From Warburgia ugandensis (lineage: Eukaryota > Streptophyta > Magnoliopsida > Canellales > Canellaceae): a DNA stretch of 64,000 nucleotides. The stretch lies in assembly GCA_035236585.1 (NCBI GenBank), contig CP141132.1, positions 24,015,445 through 24,079,444 of the forward strand. The letters run 5' to 3'. Numbering within the stretch: the first letter of the stretch is position 1; each line of letters opens with the position of its first letter. The notes beneath the pieces are model-generated. The model was not told the origin of the DNA, did no database searches, and saw only the letters and a program-made list of their open reading frames with translations. The translations under genes and the position numbers were made by a program. This document shows positions 37,218 through 48,968 of this stretch, in pieces.

Positions 37218-37240
37218 GTGGGGCCCACATGGGGCCCACA
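37218..37240. promoter_or_regulatory. Paired GTGGGGCCCAC boxes in LTR copy B
   Basis: GTGGGGCCCAC (37218-37228) is a perfect palindrome and is followed at once by ATGGGGCCCAC. It matches the GTGGGNCCCAC consensus of plant TCP factors. It lies about 200 bases upstream of the TATA box at 37420, so it is in the likely U3 promoter. The same pair occurs in copy C (56000-56021). Confidence 0.55.
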
Positions 37241-37419
37241 AGAGACCCAACAACTAATCTTATCAGCAGCCCACGAGAAGTCATGGGTCAACAAACATCA
37301 GCTGGTCTTGGGGAAGAAAAATGGGGCATGGGGAAGAAAAAATGGAGCATGGGAGACTTTCATGCCATTTAATAATAAAAAATAAAATATTATAATCATA
37401 AAAAAAGACCCAAAATCCC

Positions 37420-37428
37420 TATAAATAC
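37420..37428 (+). promoter_or_regulatory. TATA box of LTR copy B
   Basis: CTATAAATA in a matching position to CTATAAATAG at 56190 in copy C, followed by A/C-rich text typical of plant transcription starts. Transcription would begin near 37450, placing the shared leader module (39380 on) in the transcript. Confidence 0.6.
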
Positions 37429-38076
37429 AACCCCAAAAATCCTCATAAAATCCCCACAAAATTCTCTTCACTCTTCCTGAAAAATTAGATCTAGATCCCT
37501 CCCCAAAACCCCAAAATTTCCAAGAGACATCTCTCTTGTCAATTTGTTTTTCTTTTTAGATTGGAACAAGAGACTTAAAATCAATTAGGCACTCTGTTCC
37601 AGATCTAATTTGATCAATTCCACCGTCCAAAACTTCCCAACATATCTATTCTACAAAACCCCCAAAGAAATTTCAAGATCCAATGGTTCAAACAACAAAA
37701 ATTTGCAAGAAAGGTGGATCTTAGACCATATCTTCATCAACAAGGTATTTTTTTAAATTGGGCATATAACCGAGGTTTTTTCTCCAATCAGGTAAGTGGA
37801 AATACTTTCCATAGATGTTTAATACCGTTTTATGTAATTTTTAGTTTACTGTAATTTATTTTGGTAATAAAAAGGTAAAAATAAAGTAAACAACAGAACC
37901 CTTAATTCTGGATGATAGAGTGCTCAGATGAAAATTCTAACTGCACCAATCGATCCAGCCAAAACCCCTAGGGTAGAATTTTCATAAAGATCAGAGACGT
38001 TTTGGGCCCTCAATTGAGAGGGGAATGATTGGATGGTCCAAATGGACTATTCGATCTCTTGATCGGACAGACAACA

Positions 38077-38235
38077 TTCCGCGCACGTCCGTGGATGCCC
38101 CATGCAGGCGCTTCCGCATCTCATCACAGCAGACGTGCCCGACGAACTGAACGCGTTCCGTGCCCGTCCGTGGAAGCCCCGTGCGGGCGCTTTAGAATTT
38201 CATCGCAGCAGATGTGCCCGACTCATTCCGCTTGT
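38077..38235 (+). repeat. GC-rich tandem duplication, 79-bp period, in LTR copy B
   Basis: Two copies starting ttccgcgcacgtccgtgga (38077) and ttccgtgcccgtccgtgga (38156). It is much richer in G+C and CpG than the rest of the LTR. It creates overlapping open frames of 126 and 136 residues that show no known domain and are not shared with copy C. Confidence 0.75.
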
Positions 38236-39379
38236 TTCGTTCCTCCTAGTTCGTTCTGCCCGACTAATCTGGGCCGTCCGTTCCTTGGGCCCAGATCAAA
38301 TCCAGGCCCTAAGAAAGACTGTGAACTTCCATATCCAATTCCGGAGTCATCTGAACTCCAAATTGAGATCGGAAAGAAGCTATGGAAACTTGAGACCTCT
38401 ATTTTCTGATGAAATGATAAAATGGACATGCTATTCAGTAAAAACTTTCTATATTAAAGAAACAAGTTTTCAATTACCTAGATCTTCAAGATCTGAGATG
38501 ATAAGATCTTAAAAATATGTTTTAATAATGATATAATATTGAAATAACATGAGATCTATGGTTTAATTGGATATATATTAGATATATTAAGGGATCTACC
38601 CATTATGGTAGAAAAACCCTAAAAATACAAAGGGACCCACTTGATCAATGAGATCAAGTGTAATCAGATCCTTGGGATGGAAAGAATAAATGTTGATATG
38701 ATGAAATCCAAAGAAATCATGGATGGATTATGACAAAATAGATCAATATGATCTTTTGACCTTAATAAAGAAAATTTCCTAAATATAACTAAAATCCTTA
38801 ATCAAAGGAAAAGATCTAAGATCAAATGGTTGGATCATAAGTAAAGGTTTCTAAAAATGTTAATGTAATTAGTTTCATTTTATATAATAGCATTTTAAAT
38901 ATGATTATGTATTAAAGCATACTAGTATAACATTTAGACTTTAGCATGATATGTGATTTCATTGTTATCATAAGGTGCTAGATTTAATTATTTTAAGTAC
39001 CTTGCCTCATTATCATGTAGTTTTATGCTTTGAATTTATAATTCATTTATGGTTAAATTTTATTAGTAGATCTACTTGTTATGAGATAAAGAGCATAAAA
39101 TATAAAAAATGTATTCTAATGAGAAAGTAGAGTTTCATTACACAAATAAGAATGGAGTACTTTGGACTTAATTAGTAAGGGCTATAATTAGTAGGACAAT
39201 ATAAGGATTATCAAGTCCTTGGCCCAAATTAGGAAAAGAATAATAAACCCCATGAATGACATTATAAATATTCATGCACTTAATTAAAATCCATTAGAAA
39301 GAGTACTTAGGGTAAACATGCTTATAGGAACCTTATGAAAGGTTGAGCTATGGTTATTCTAGTGAATGATGAACATAGT

Positions 39380-39600
39380 GGTTAAGGGGGTTATCTAATA
39401 GAGCCTCGCTCTTCCCCTACCTTCTGTTGACGTTTATGAGGTCTAAACGCCTCCTTACATGAGAGTGGAAGTAACCACTTTGTGTTCACCCATTCAGCTA
39501 GTAAGCATTAGCCAATTGGAAATAAGAGGAGCAGTCTACATTTAGGCTTGAATAAGCTACCTTCAACCAGCACATTAACTGTTTGAATAATAATAATAAG
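39380..39600 (+). repeat. Shared leader module inside LTR copy B
   Basis: Contains the 37-nt segment 39386-39422 and the 20-nt segment 39444-39463, both identical to the Athila-like E1 leader on the minus strand. AGAGC-CTC-GCTCT at 39400-39412 can form a perfect 5-bp hairpin. Copy C carries a related version at 62477-62690. Confidence 0.8.
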
Positions 39601-41780
39601 AGCATAAAAGGTTAGTAAATTACCTAACCCTAATAAAAACAGTAAGTAAGATAAGGATGATCAAACAAGACCCATTAGATCTTGGATGATCAAGAACAAT
39701 AAGAATAAGAACACTATATTGTACTTAGTATGCATGTTTATTAGTATAGTTGTTATAGTTCATTAGATTATATAATCCAAACCCTTGATCAAAGATGATT
39801 CAAGGAAGAAAACCAAGATCATCCTCCATAGGGATGATCCAATAACTGAACTTAGATCAAAGAAGAACTAGATGATAGAAGATCTAGGACCTTGATCTTT
39901 ATCAACATGTGTAGATTGTCAATCAATGGACCTATGAAAGATCAAGATCAAGGAGATGGACATACAAAGGCTTAGAGATAGAAAAATACTTAGATATGAA
40001 TGATCTAAAGATCATTCTAAACATTAGATCTAGTGATTAATAGGATTGTTCATAATTTATATATTGACAATATGTATGGATATACAGATTACATACATCA
40101 GTCAGGATCATGGAAGATTGGGAAAAAGAGATCAATCCTTAAAGGTAGGAGGATTTGATGAATGCATACATGATTGTACTTATGATCTTATGTTGATAAG
40201 AGTAATGATAATACTTGTATTAAATCTCTTGAAAACCTTATGATCCAACCAAACACATATAAGATGGTTAAGGACTAAATTATAAGTGAATAGGGAACTA
40301 GGAAATATTTCAGCCCTAAGTAAACAGACATATGGTCTGATATATATGAAATCTATTTTACATACAAGCTTGGAGTCTTGTGAGTTTGTTTTAATAGGCA
40401 TAAGCCTAGGGGAATGCTATTGCTAGAGGAGTTATGAGGGTTTGGCCACCCGCTCCTTGAAATTTGATGATGTGATGATACCTTGCCCTAAGAGAGGCTA
40501 AAAGTCAGGTGGTGGCAATTATGGGAAGGCCACGACTGTGAAAGTCTTGCCCCCCCATACGGACAATGACATAATATTTTCCACCATGATATCAGTGGTG
40601 AACAGGGCAGTTATCCGAGCGTGCTAGTACGGATCGAGGCAAACATAGCAACCTTTCTGATTATTTTGCACTATGATGCATATGAGAATAGGCATAGTGA
40701 AATGCCTTATGTTATAGCATAATGAAATGCTAGGTAATTGTATATTACCAATATTTCCCAAGAAGGGAAATTCCCAGTATAAGATTAGCTGTAATACTCA
40801 ATTCTCAAAATGAAGAGAATTGATCAGCCTAGTTGGGAATGATATTTGACTACTTTCACAAATTTAACTGGTTTACCCATCAAGGGTATGTATGTATGTA
40901 TATAGATATACATAGCTTACAAAGTAAAGAGTATATTTAAGGATAATGAGATTATGAAGTATTGGAATTACATCGTCAATGTTATGTTTCTTGAATCCCC
41001 TACCAAGCATTGCTTGTTGAGATATTATAATTGTTGCAATATCTCAGATACAGGGAAAGAGAGTTAGGAGCTAAAGACTATAGAAGACTTGAAGAGAATA
41101 ATCTTCAAGGTATGCCCTTGAAGACATGTATTTTTCTTTGTTGAGAGTTTTATTGTATGGTGAGCTTGAGTTTTGGATTATGTAATTTGGACAAGTATTG
41201 TACTAGATTTGGCTGTACTGTGAATCACTGGATGGATCCTGGAGTTTAATAAAAGGATATTCCTTCAATGGAATTTTATTTTGTACACAAATTGTACTTA
41301 TGTTATGTATGAAGTGGTGACTTGGGTTTTCAAAATTACACTCTTAAGGGCCCTGCCTTTCAAAATACTTTACAAATCATGTTTCAAAAACCCGGGTCAT
41401 CACATTGAGTTTCCAATTAAATAAAGCTTAATCTAAGGGAGGAAAGTAGATCTAGATCTAGGATTTCAATAAGGGAATTTAGGTGGAGAGATGAGGTGGA
41501 GGAATGAGGTAAGCAAGTGATGTCATGGTGGTACAAGGTGGCTACCATGTATTTAGAAAGGAGGGGAGGAGTGACCTTCCTCGGAAGGTTCCTTGGATCA
41601 CCTTCCCTTCTAATGCTATTTTGGTTGTTGAAGAGTGAGAAAAACAGGAAGGAAATTGGTGGGAAAGATTTGGGCTTTTGAGGAGTTTTGATTTGAAGTT
41701 GATCTAGGGGTTTCTCAATTAGGAAACTACTTAAATTGGCAACTAAGCAAGAGGGAGGCATTGCCTTCTTAGGAAGGTGG

Positions 41781-42396
41781 TCCCTCCTTAAAAGAAATGT
41801 AAAAACCCTAATTGGGTGGAGGAAAAGTGATAAGAGTTCAATTTTGTATAAAAGTACCCAATTAGTAGCCCATGTGTTATAAAATATAGCATTATTCTAG
41901 TTTTTTTTTTTTAAATTTTTTTGCAACACATACGTTTCTAACATAATAATTGAAAAGTTTTATTTTTCGCAGGTTTAGGAGCCAAACTAGAGTTAGTATG
42001 TGAATGGTCATATATCAAGATAAAAAATTTAACCAAATCCAAAAGGGCATCAATCCAAAACGTGATAAAGGTTCAAGAACATTTTAAGTCCCTCCTTAAA
42101 CGAAATGTAAAAACCCTAATTGGGTGGAGGAAAAGTGATAAGAGTTCGATTTTGTATAAAAGTACCCAATTAGTAGCCCATGTGTTATAAAATATAGCAT
42201 TATTCAAGTTTTTTTAAAAATTTTTTTGTAACACATAGGTTTCTAATATAATAATTGAAAAGTTTTATTTTTGGCAGGTTTAGGAGCTAAACTAGAGTTA
42301 GTATGTGAATGGTCATATATCAAGATCAAAAGATTTAACCAAATCCAAAAGGGCATCAATCCAAAATGTGATAAAGGTTCAAGAACATTTTAGGTC
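41781..42396 (+). repeat. 308-bp tandem duplication across the E3 insertion junction
   Basis: 41781-42088 is repeated at 42089-42396. Each unit holds about 47 bases of E2 LTR flank (tccctccttaaa...gggtggaggaaaag) followed by the start of the E3 LTR (TGATAAGAGTTC, at 41828 and 42136). The copies differ at only a few positions and in the length of a T run. Confidence 0.9.
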
Positions 42397-44681
42397 AACC
42401 TAAAGAAGGCAATGGGAAGCATCAAAGGTGATTAAAATTGGCCTTACCAAAAAGCCATGCAAGTCCACCACTTTGCATAAGAATTGGAGCCATGCATGAG
42501 GTTTCCTTGTCCAATTAGGAAACCTAAGGAAGCTGAGCTATTCAAGCATTGAAGCCAAGGGGTTTAGCCACACAAGCCACCAAGGAATGAGCCACCGAAG
42601 TGACCCTCAAGCCACATGGGAGCCATGCCTTATGGAGTGATATTATTAGAGGACTATTTCAAGCAATTATCCTATGTTAAAAAGTGTGATTTTAAGGGAT
42701 AATTGGAAAGTTTTGAGAGATATTTGTAAAAGGTGAGATGATCATGCACACGTGAACTAGTCAAGAGAGAATTCCCACTTTCTAAATACATTTCCTCCAC
42801 CTAACCTAGGGTTCCACATTTTTGGCTTAAGGAGGGAGGAACCTTACTAAAAAAGTGGTGCCTCCCCCTTGCTTAGTTATCAATTTTGGTGGTTTCCTAA
42901 TTAGCAAATATATAGATCTATTTCAATTCAAATCACATAAAAAGCCCTAGATTTTTCCATCGTCCTTCCTACCATTTTTATTTCTTTTATTTCTCCCTTT
43001 CGAACAACCAATCACCACCTATTGAGGAGGGGAGGAACGCAACGCCACCTTCTTAAGAAGGTGAAGCATCCCCCTTTTCTAATTATATTGCAACCAGCCA
43101 TGATGTCATTCTTAGCTCATTCCTCCACTTCATCTCTCCCCCTATTCCTACCTTGAAGTCCTATATATAAATACATCTAACCTTCCTAGAATAAGATTCC
43201 ATCCAATTGGAAAACTAAAAATCCATATATACCCCATGGAATTCTATGTTTTTTTCTATTTAAGGTGGTGGTTTCCAACACCCCTTGAAATGTGGTTTCA
43301 TTCAAGGGAGATCTAAGACTCTTTTTGGGTGTTCCATGAAAAATTTCAAGCTTCCTTTCTTTTTTTCTTGCATTTCAATTCCAGATTAGTTGCTTTCTTT
43401 AATTCCTTGCTTTGTTTCTTTGTCTTCTTGATTTACTTTCAGCACATAGAACCAGCTTATCTTTCCTTGAATCTTGCTTTCATGCCTCCTATTTTTCTTA
43501 ATTAATTGTTTAAGATCTGACATATTTTTTCTTTAGTAGTGATATCCAAGAGGAGCAGTAGCTTGAATATCCTTTGTTTCCCTCTCATAGTTCTCTTGTT
43601 CCATGCTTTGAACACCTTATTTTTCCCTTTTTTCATTACCTTATTCCTTTCTTCTTTTCTCCATCTTTCGCTTTGATTTTGTATCTTGAATTAACATGTA
43701 TGATATCTGAGTTCAGATTGTGATCATTGGAGAGTGTTTAATTCTTGTTTTGAATCATGTTCTAGGCCTTAGAAAAGTGCATAATTTCCAACCTTGTCAT
43801 ATATGTACATGTGAACCATTGTTGGATGTAATTCTAAGTCAATGAATGAATTTTTTTTCAAGAGCATGGCTCCTGTTTAATTCTATTAGAGAATTACTTT
43901 TAATTTTGAGTTTTATATTCCATGAAAAATGATTTTTAATTTTCTTTCAATGCCTTGAATTGAGTTTTATTTAGACTATGTTACTAGAATTTTTCATCTT
44001 ATGTTTCATGTGCAATGTCAAGCAGTCCACATACCTTGTTTGGTTGAAATATTAGGAACTCATTTAGCTTATAGTTAGTTTAGTGAGTGATTTGATTAGT
44101 TTACGTGTTATTTAGCTTTTAGTTCATAATTTCTGGCCATCTCTCACTCATGAATTAGGTGCGCAACTCCATGAGTCATATACATGTTAATTGGGTGAAT
44201 TTCCTTTAAGTGGATTATTATTCTTTTGTTTCATGTTAGTTTAGCATTGCTTGTTTAGTTATTTACATCTTAGTTTAGTTTTAGAAAGGTTCTTTCTGAG
44301 TTTTAGAAAGTTCTAGTTTTAGGTTAGGAAAGTTCATTTTTAGTAAGTTTCCTTAAGTTAAATTGCTTTGTTTAATTCATTCTAGTTTGGCATTAGTTTC
44401 CTTTAATTGAATGCTTATTAGTTAGGTAAAATTTTAATTCCATTGCATAGCTTTAATTTTAAAAAGTTTCTTCTAATTGTAGCTCCTAATTTCATGCATA
44501 CTTCATTTCTTTTGTCAATTACTCTCTTAGTTTAAATTCAAATCCAATTCAATCTCTCTCTTTGACTAAAGTTAAGAACTTTAAATAAGATCCTTCCAAT
44601 AAATTCCTTATGGGATCAGCCTCTCTCGTGTGTAATACTATTTTGATTCGTGTGCTTGTGAGTAATTTTAAAGCTACACTA
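41828..44681 (+). mobile_element. 5' LTR of Athila-like element E3
   Basis: Plus-strand LTR of the same family as E2 and E4 but inverted relative to them. It starts TGATAAGAG (41828, and again at 42136 through the 308-bp duplication) and ends ...AAAGCTACACTA at 44681, followed by the primer site. TATA-like tatatataaata at 43162-43172. The 42800-43190 region is the inverted counterpart of 41405-41827. The flank aaaag precedes both LTR starts and is the expected target duplication. Confidence 0.75.
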
Positions 44682-45849
44682 AGTTTTGGCACTGTTGTGG
44701 GGAATCACAATTGATTTGTGGTAAGATCATTATTTAGATTTTTTTTTTATTGTTAGTTATATTTTTAGGTTGCACTAGATTAGGGTTCTTGAGTCATAAT
44801 TGCATATCTTGCTAAATCCTCAAAAAAGGACCCATCTTTCTTTGTTTTTGTATAAGGGAAATTGGCAAGAGGAGCGTCATCAACTAGGTAGGATTACTTT
44901 ACTAAGATTTTTCCTTCTTGAGTGAACATGTAGTGAGGCCCACACGTGGCACTCACTTGGTCTTCATAAAAAATCTCATTGCAAGTCTTCTTCACTCTCT
45001 TTTGTTTTCTTAGTGTAGTTGCATTTAGTGTAGTTTCCATATTGGTTAGTAGTATCATATATATTAGGGTCATTCATTAAACTTGTTGCATCTTATTAGG
45101 GTTGTTGCATTAGATTGCACCTATTTAACAAAGTTTACTTTTTTTGATAGCATATAATAAACATTAGCTTGCTTGCGTTGTATTGCATTGCATAATAAAG
45201 TGCTTTATGGTAGAATGGATCACATTGATAGTAAGGGCTACACAAGAACCCTCATGAGATAAGGACTTGATTTCATCACTAGATTGTTGGCCCACCTAGA
45301 TAATCAAATCAATTCCTTGTATATTTTCTAGCCTAACTCTTGAATCTTAATTTAAAATTAAGTATCAAGAGACTTAGGGTATCGAACTTGTAGGAACCTT
45401 TTAGAAGGAGGAGATCTATTGTCACCCCATTGGCTTCTGAGCATCATGGTTATAGTGGGTTTCAAATTCCAAGTGATTTTTCCATTCCTTTCATTGATTG
45501 TTGTTGAGGTCTAAATGCCTTAAGAGTTGTTTAGATCTAAGTCTAAAAGCTACCACCCTACACATTATAAAGGATTATCAAAATAGCTCACTTCCGAACC
45601 ATTAGGGATTTGTTGTGCATCATTTAAGTTAGGAGTCATATTAAGTTACTTTGCATCATATAGCTAGGGTTTTCCTAATTTCACATATAAAAAAGTACTT
45701 ATTCTTTGAATACATCAATTTGTTTTGTTGAATCTAAAGTTGAGTACAATGGTCTACGAAGTAAGCGATTGTCAACCACCACTTTCTTACTATTTTACTC
45801 CTGAGCCATTACCTAATATGTATGAGACAGGGACAAGGTATACTCCTAA
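44682..45849 (+). mobile_element. Leader and ORF start of Athila-like element E3
   Basis: Primer site TGGCACTGTTGTGGGGA at 44687-44703 (tRNA-Asp type), then a leader aligning with the reverse complement of the E2 leader (for example the 'gatctattgtcaccccattggcttctgagcatcatggttatagtggg' line at 45414-45460 against 34340-34400). 45725-45849 encodes the same N-terminal text as 33791-34003 of E2 (KLSTMVYEVSDCQPPLSYYF, then PLPNMYET). It is interrupted at 45850 by the chromovirus. Broken. Confidence 0.7.
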
Positions 45850-48836
45850 TGTAGTATCCACCATTTTAAATTCTAGAATATTTAATTTTATGAATTATGA
45901 AAAATTGAGAATTTGAGAAATTTGGAGAAAGAATCTTGAGTTAAAACCTCAATATTTGAGATGTGCTCGAAAAATGAAATCCAATATGACTAAAAATGCT
46001 AAAATCGGAGATCAGAGTAAATATAGCTAATTATTTTAATTTTGTATTTAATTAAAATTATCTAGAGGGGTAGAACAGTCAATTTACAAAGTACGGCCCA
46101 TGAAGTCATCATAGACACCCAGGTATTAAAAGGGGGCCCTTAAATGCACCTCCCCTCTCATTTCCCATGAACAGACTGTTTGTTTTGCATGCCACCGGTG
46201 ACAAGTTAATGGTGAGGATGCCGTTGATCGCTCCTTCCCACACGTGCACTAGTGACAGAAGGCAACTGATAGTGGCCAACTTAACTGAGGTATGCCATCC
46301 TCCATGCTCTCCTCAGTCTTTCCATTTTTTTCTTTTTTTAGTACCGAAAAATGGCGTGGACTATTGTTTTCTGGTGAGGGATACACGTTACTATTGTTTT
46401 CAAAATAAGTCGATGAAACAGTGTTAGATGATGATACGAACTATTCATCTTGTGCATGATGATACAAAGAACAAATCCATGAATTTTCATGGTGATTGGA
46501 CAGCTACGAATGTTGAAAAACTAAGAAAATAGTAAGAGAAAGATTTTAAGGAACGTGATAAAAATCATATAAAAATGGTAGATAATGATGGAATTTGTTG
46601 AAATGGAGTTTGAAAATGAAATGTACATGCAAAACTGACCAAAATGGTATAAAAATTGCAAGATTTGGGCACCTAGGAGTCGTCGGTGACCGAAGTCTTG
46701 CCATCATCTCCGGTGACGGCGGACCAGTCCGGTCATCGTCCTTGGCCATGATCATGCGTGACATGTGGCATGATGTGGTGCGACACGCGCATGATACGCT
46801 GTGCGACATGCGAGTGGCATGAGTGTAGTGCACATGTGCGCGCATGCGTGCATGGCACGGGCACGTAGCGGACTTCATAGGCGCGGCATGTGTGGCGGTT
46901 TCTTTTTCTTGATTTTTGGATTTTTTCTAACCGTTCATTTACAAAAAAAATGTGGTTCTAGGAGCTACGAGGTCCAAATCATAATCCGAAAGAGGTGTTA
47001 TGATCGTCTCGATGATGCAGACCTAGATTTAAGAAAAAAACCTAGCTTGGAACATCTTTTAAATAATTAACCCACTAAATACTATTAGATGACCTAGATT
47101 AAGCTGATCAATGTATGATTAGGCCTTAGACCTTGGTTGTATACATTAAACATGAAATGATCTAGGGGATTAGAAGGGAAGATCTCACTGAATTGCTAAG
47201 AAAAAATGATCTTGATGGTCGATCTGAATAGGTGCCTTAGGATGTACTGATCAGAGATTGATTTGACCATCAGATCAACACGTGATGATAAAGATACATA
47301 TGAATCACTAAAAAAATAGAAATTTAATGAATCATGATGAAAATGAGTAGGATTAACAATTAATGATGACATATGATGATAGATGTTAGAAAGACCAACA
47401 TCTAGCTCAGAGTTTCCCTAATGAAGGGTTAATCAAATGATCTGAGCCATTAATCTAGGATTAATTACCAGATCAGGGAGCTTATCACTTGGACCTATTA
47501 TTTGAGATGTGAGAACACCACGTGACCCATGACTTATGATGTGACAGGTACATTAGGGCACACGATGTGACATTATCTACACGCCTGATTGGAGTATTGT
47601 GATTGTTGAGGTAGGTGATCACATTTGGGATTTCCCTCTTAATTTCATCGATTATGACTTATCTACAATCCTTGAGGCATATGTCTTATGCACTATCGTG
47701 TTTTGTTGTATGCGTATAGTACTTCATATTTGTTATCGTGACATTTGATTTCATGAGTATCCATGTTTGATATGTGATGGATTACACTTTATCATGGATC
47801 TTAACTGAGACCATCGAGTGAAGTGGGATAAGCCGAGTCTTGTATTGATTTGAGGGTGAGTTTGGGGTTTTGGGCTGATAGGCTTCTGTCGAGACATAGA
47901 CTGATATGAGTAGCACATGAGGGACCCAGGGCTGGAATGAGCACTCGTTGCCATCATTGTGAGTGCAGTTGAGGCACTCATAAGACTTAATTGTGCACGG
48001 CCTTTTATGCTTTTGAGATGCATTATTTGTTCTATGGATACATACTTTGGTGATTATGATAGATGAGTATCCATGAATTTCATGCATTGCACATAATGAT
48101 ATTCAGATTTGATGATGATCTTGCTTAACGCATGATTTCTCGAATTATTCATTATGGATGTTGATGTTTCACATGCCTTGTATACTTTTGTCTTATGAGG
48201 TTTTTCCATGATTATGATATTTAGTGCCTTTGATTTTATTTATATTTATTTTTAAATGTGAATCTCCTACAGAAGCATAGCTTGCTGAGGCATTACTTTG
48301 TTTTGCAATGCCTCAGAGTTGGAGCACGATAGTAAAAAAGGGAAGTGGGTAGATTAGCATGGATCTGGACAAGGACCTGAGGACCGTCTACTTTTCGCAT
48401 TCAGAGACATAATAGTGTACGTCTCTTAGACTTGTATTAACTTTTGGGACTCTACTTAGATGTTTGTGTATTTTGATAGATTTGACCCATGCCATTGTAT
48501 AGTGTGCATATACTCACACATGAATGATGTGTGATTATGGATGGAACTTGGAGATTTGGGACTTGTATTATCATTGTCTCTTTATAGCTTGTAAAATTTA
48601 TTGTGGTTTCAATATTTGAGCATACTTAAAGTATCTGAAATTTTTTTTGTTCATCATTGTAGTTTTTGGGGTGTGAATGATCCTCGAGGTTTTCTTTATT
48701 GGCTATTTTTCCATGACGTTGTGAAAAATTAATAAATTTTGAGTTTTATTTCAGGGATCCCACCTATTTTATAAACACAAAAATATTCTACTACTCTATG
48801 TATTGGAAAAAGATGTAGAAAACCAGGGTTGTCACA
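45850..48836 (+). mobile_element. 5' LTR of Del/Tekay chromovirus, 2987 bp
   Basis: It starts TGTAGTATCCACC and ends ...CCAGGGTTGTCACA, directly before the primer site. By eye the first 225 bases differ from the 3' LTR (53355 on) at roughly 16 positions, about 7%, with more differences later, so the insertion is probably a few million years old or older depending on the rate. Left flank cctaa (45845-45849) is the expected target duplication. Confidence 0.85.
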
Positions 48837-48839
48837 GTT

Positions 48840-48851
48840 TGGTATCAGAGC
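48840..48851 (+). other. Primer-binding site, initiator tRNA-Met type
   Basis: TGGTATCAGAGC, the standard plant primer site complementary to the 3' end of initiator tRNA-Met, three bases after the LTR end at 48836. Confidence 0.95.
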
Positions 48852-48968
48852 CGAGGTTTATTCCATCATCACCACTTTAAGGTCTAATTACATTTACAGC
48901 CCATAAGTTCATGACTTAGACGAAGATAGGAGAAATACTTATACAATGTGTTATTGGGTTATTAACAA

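Larger units (their letters stand above)
36801..41404 (+). mobile_element. Solo LTR, giant-LTR family (copy B), 4604 bp
   Basis: It starts TGTAATATCTCCAATTTTTG and ends ...CCCGGGTCATCACA. Flanks ctgag (36796-36800) and ttgag (41405-41409) form a 5-bp target duplication with one C/T difference. No interior or primer site is present. It shares its first 1.2 kb and most later blocks with copy C at 55591 (gtggggcccac boxes, TATA at 37420, shared leader module, the 'gggtttggccacccgctcc' block at 40438). 4.6 kb is very long for a plant LTR. The family has no coding region here; the ends resemble chromovirus LTRs. Confidence 0.85.
35287..41827 (-). mobile_element. 5' LTR of Athila-like element E2, split by a solo LTR and cut by E3
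   Basis: Minus-strand LTR in two pieces, 35287-36800 and 41405-41827. It ends (plus-strand tggagtagctttaatatt) at 35287. 41405-41827 aligns closely with 29696-30112 of the 3' LTR (gatctagatctaggattt, gtaagcaagtgatgtcatgg, aggaaggt). A TATA-like motif (minus strand tataaata) lies at 36783-36790, only ten bases from the solo LTR insertion point. At 41828 a plus-strand LTR start interrupts it, so the first roughly 700 bases of this LTR are not in the window. Confidence 0.65.

Noticed and set aside
37103-37385. Open frames on both strands around the GGGCCCAC boxes
   Set aside because: They lie upstream of the LTR TATA box, on both strands of the same segment, without domain similarity.
38029-38512. 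Open frames of 126 and 136 residues
   Set aside because: They arise from a GC-rich 79-bp tandem duplication within a solo LTR and are not kept in the sister LTR at 55591.
46546-47070. Open frames of 75-110 residues in a CpG-rich stretch
   Set aside because: Within the U3/R part of the chromovirus LTR; the 3' LTR copy does not keep the same frames.
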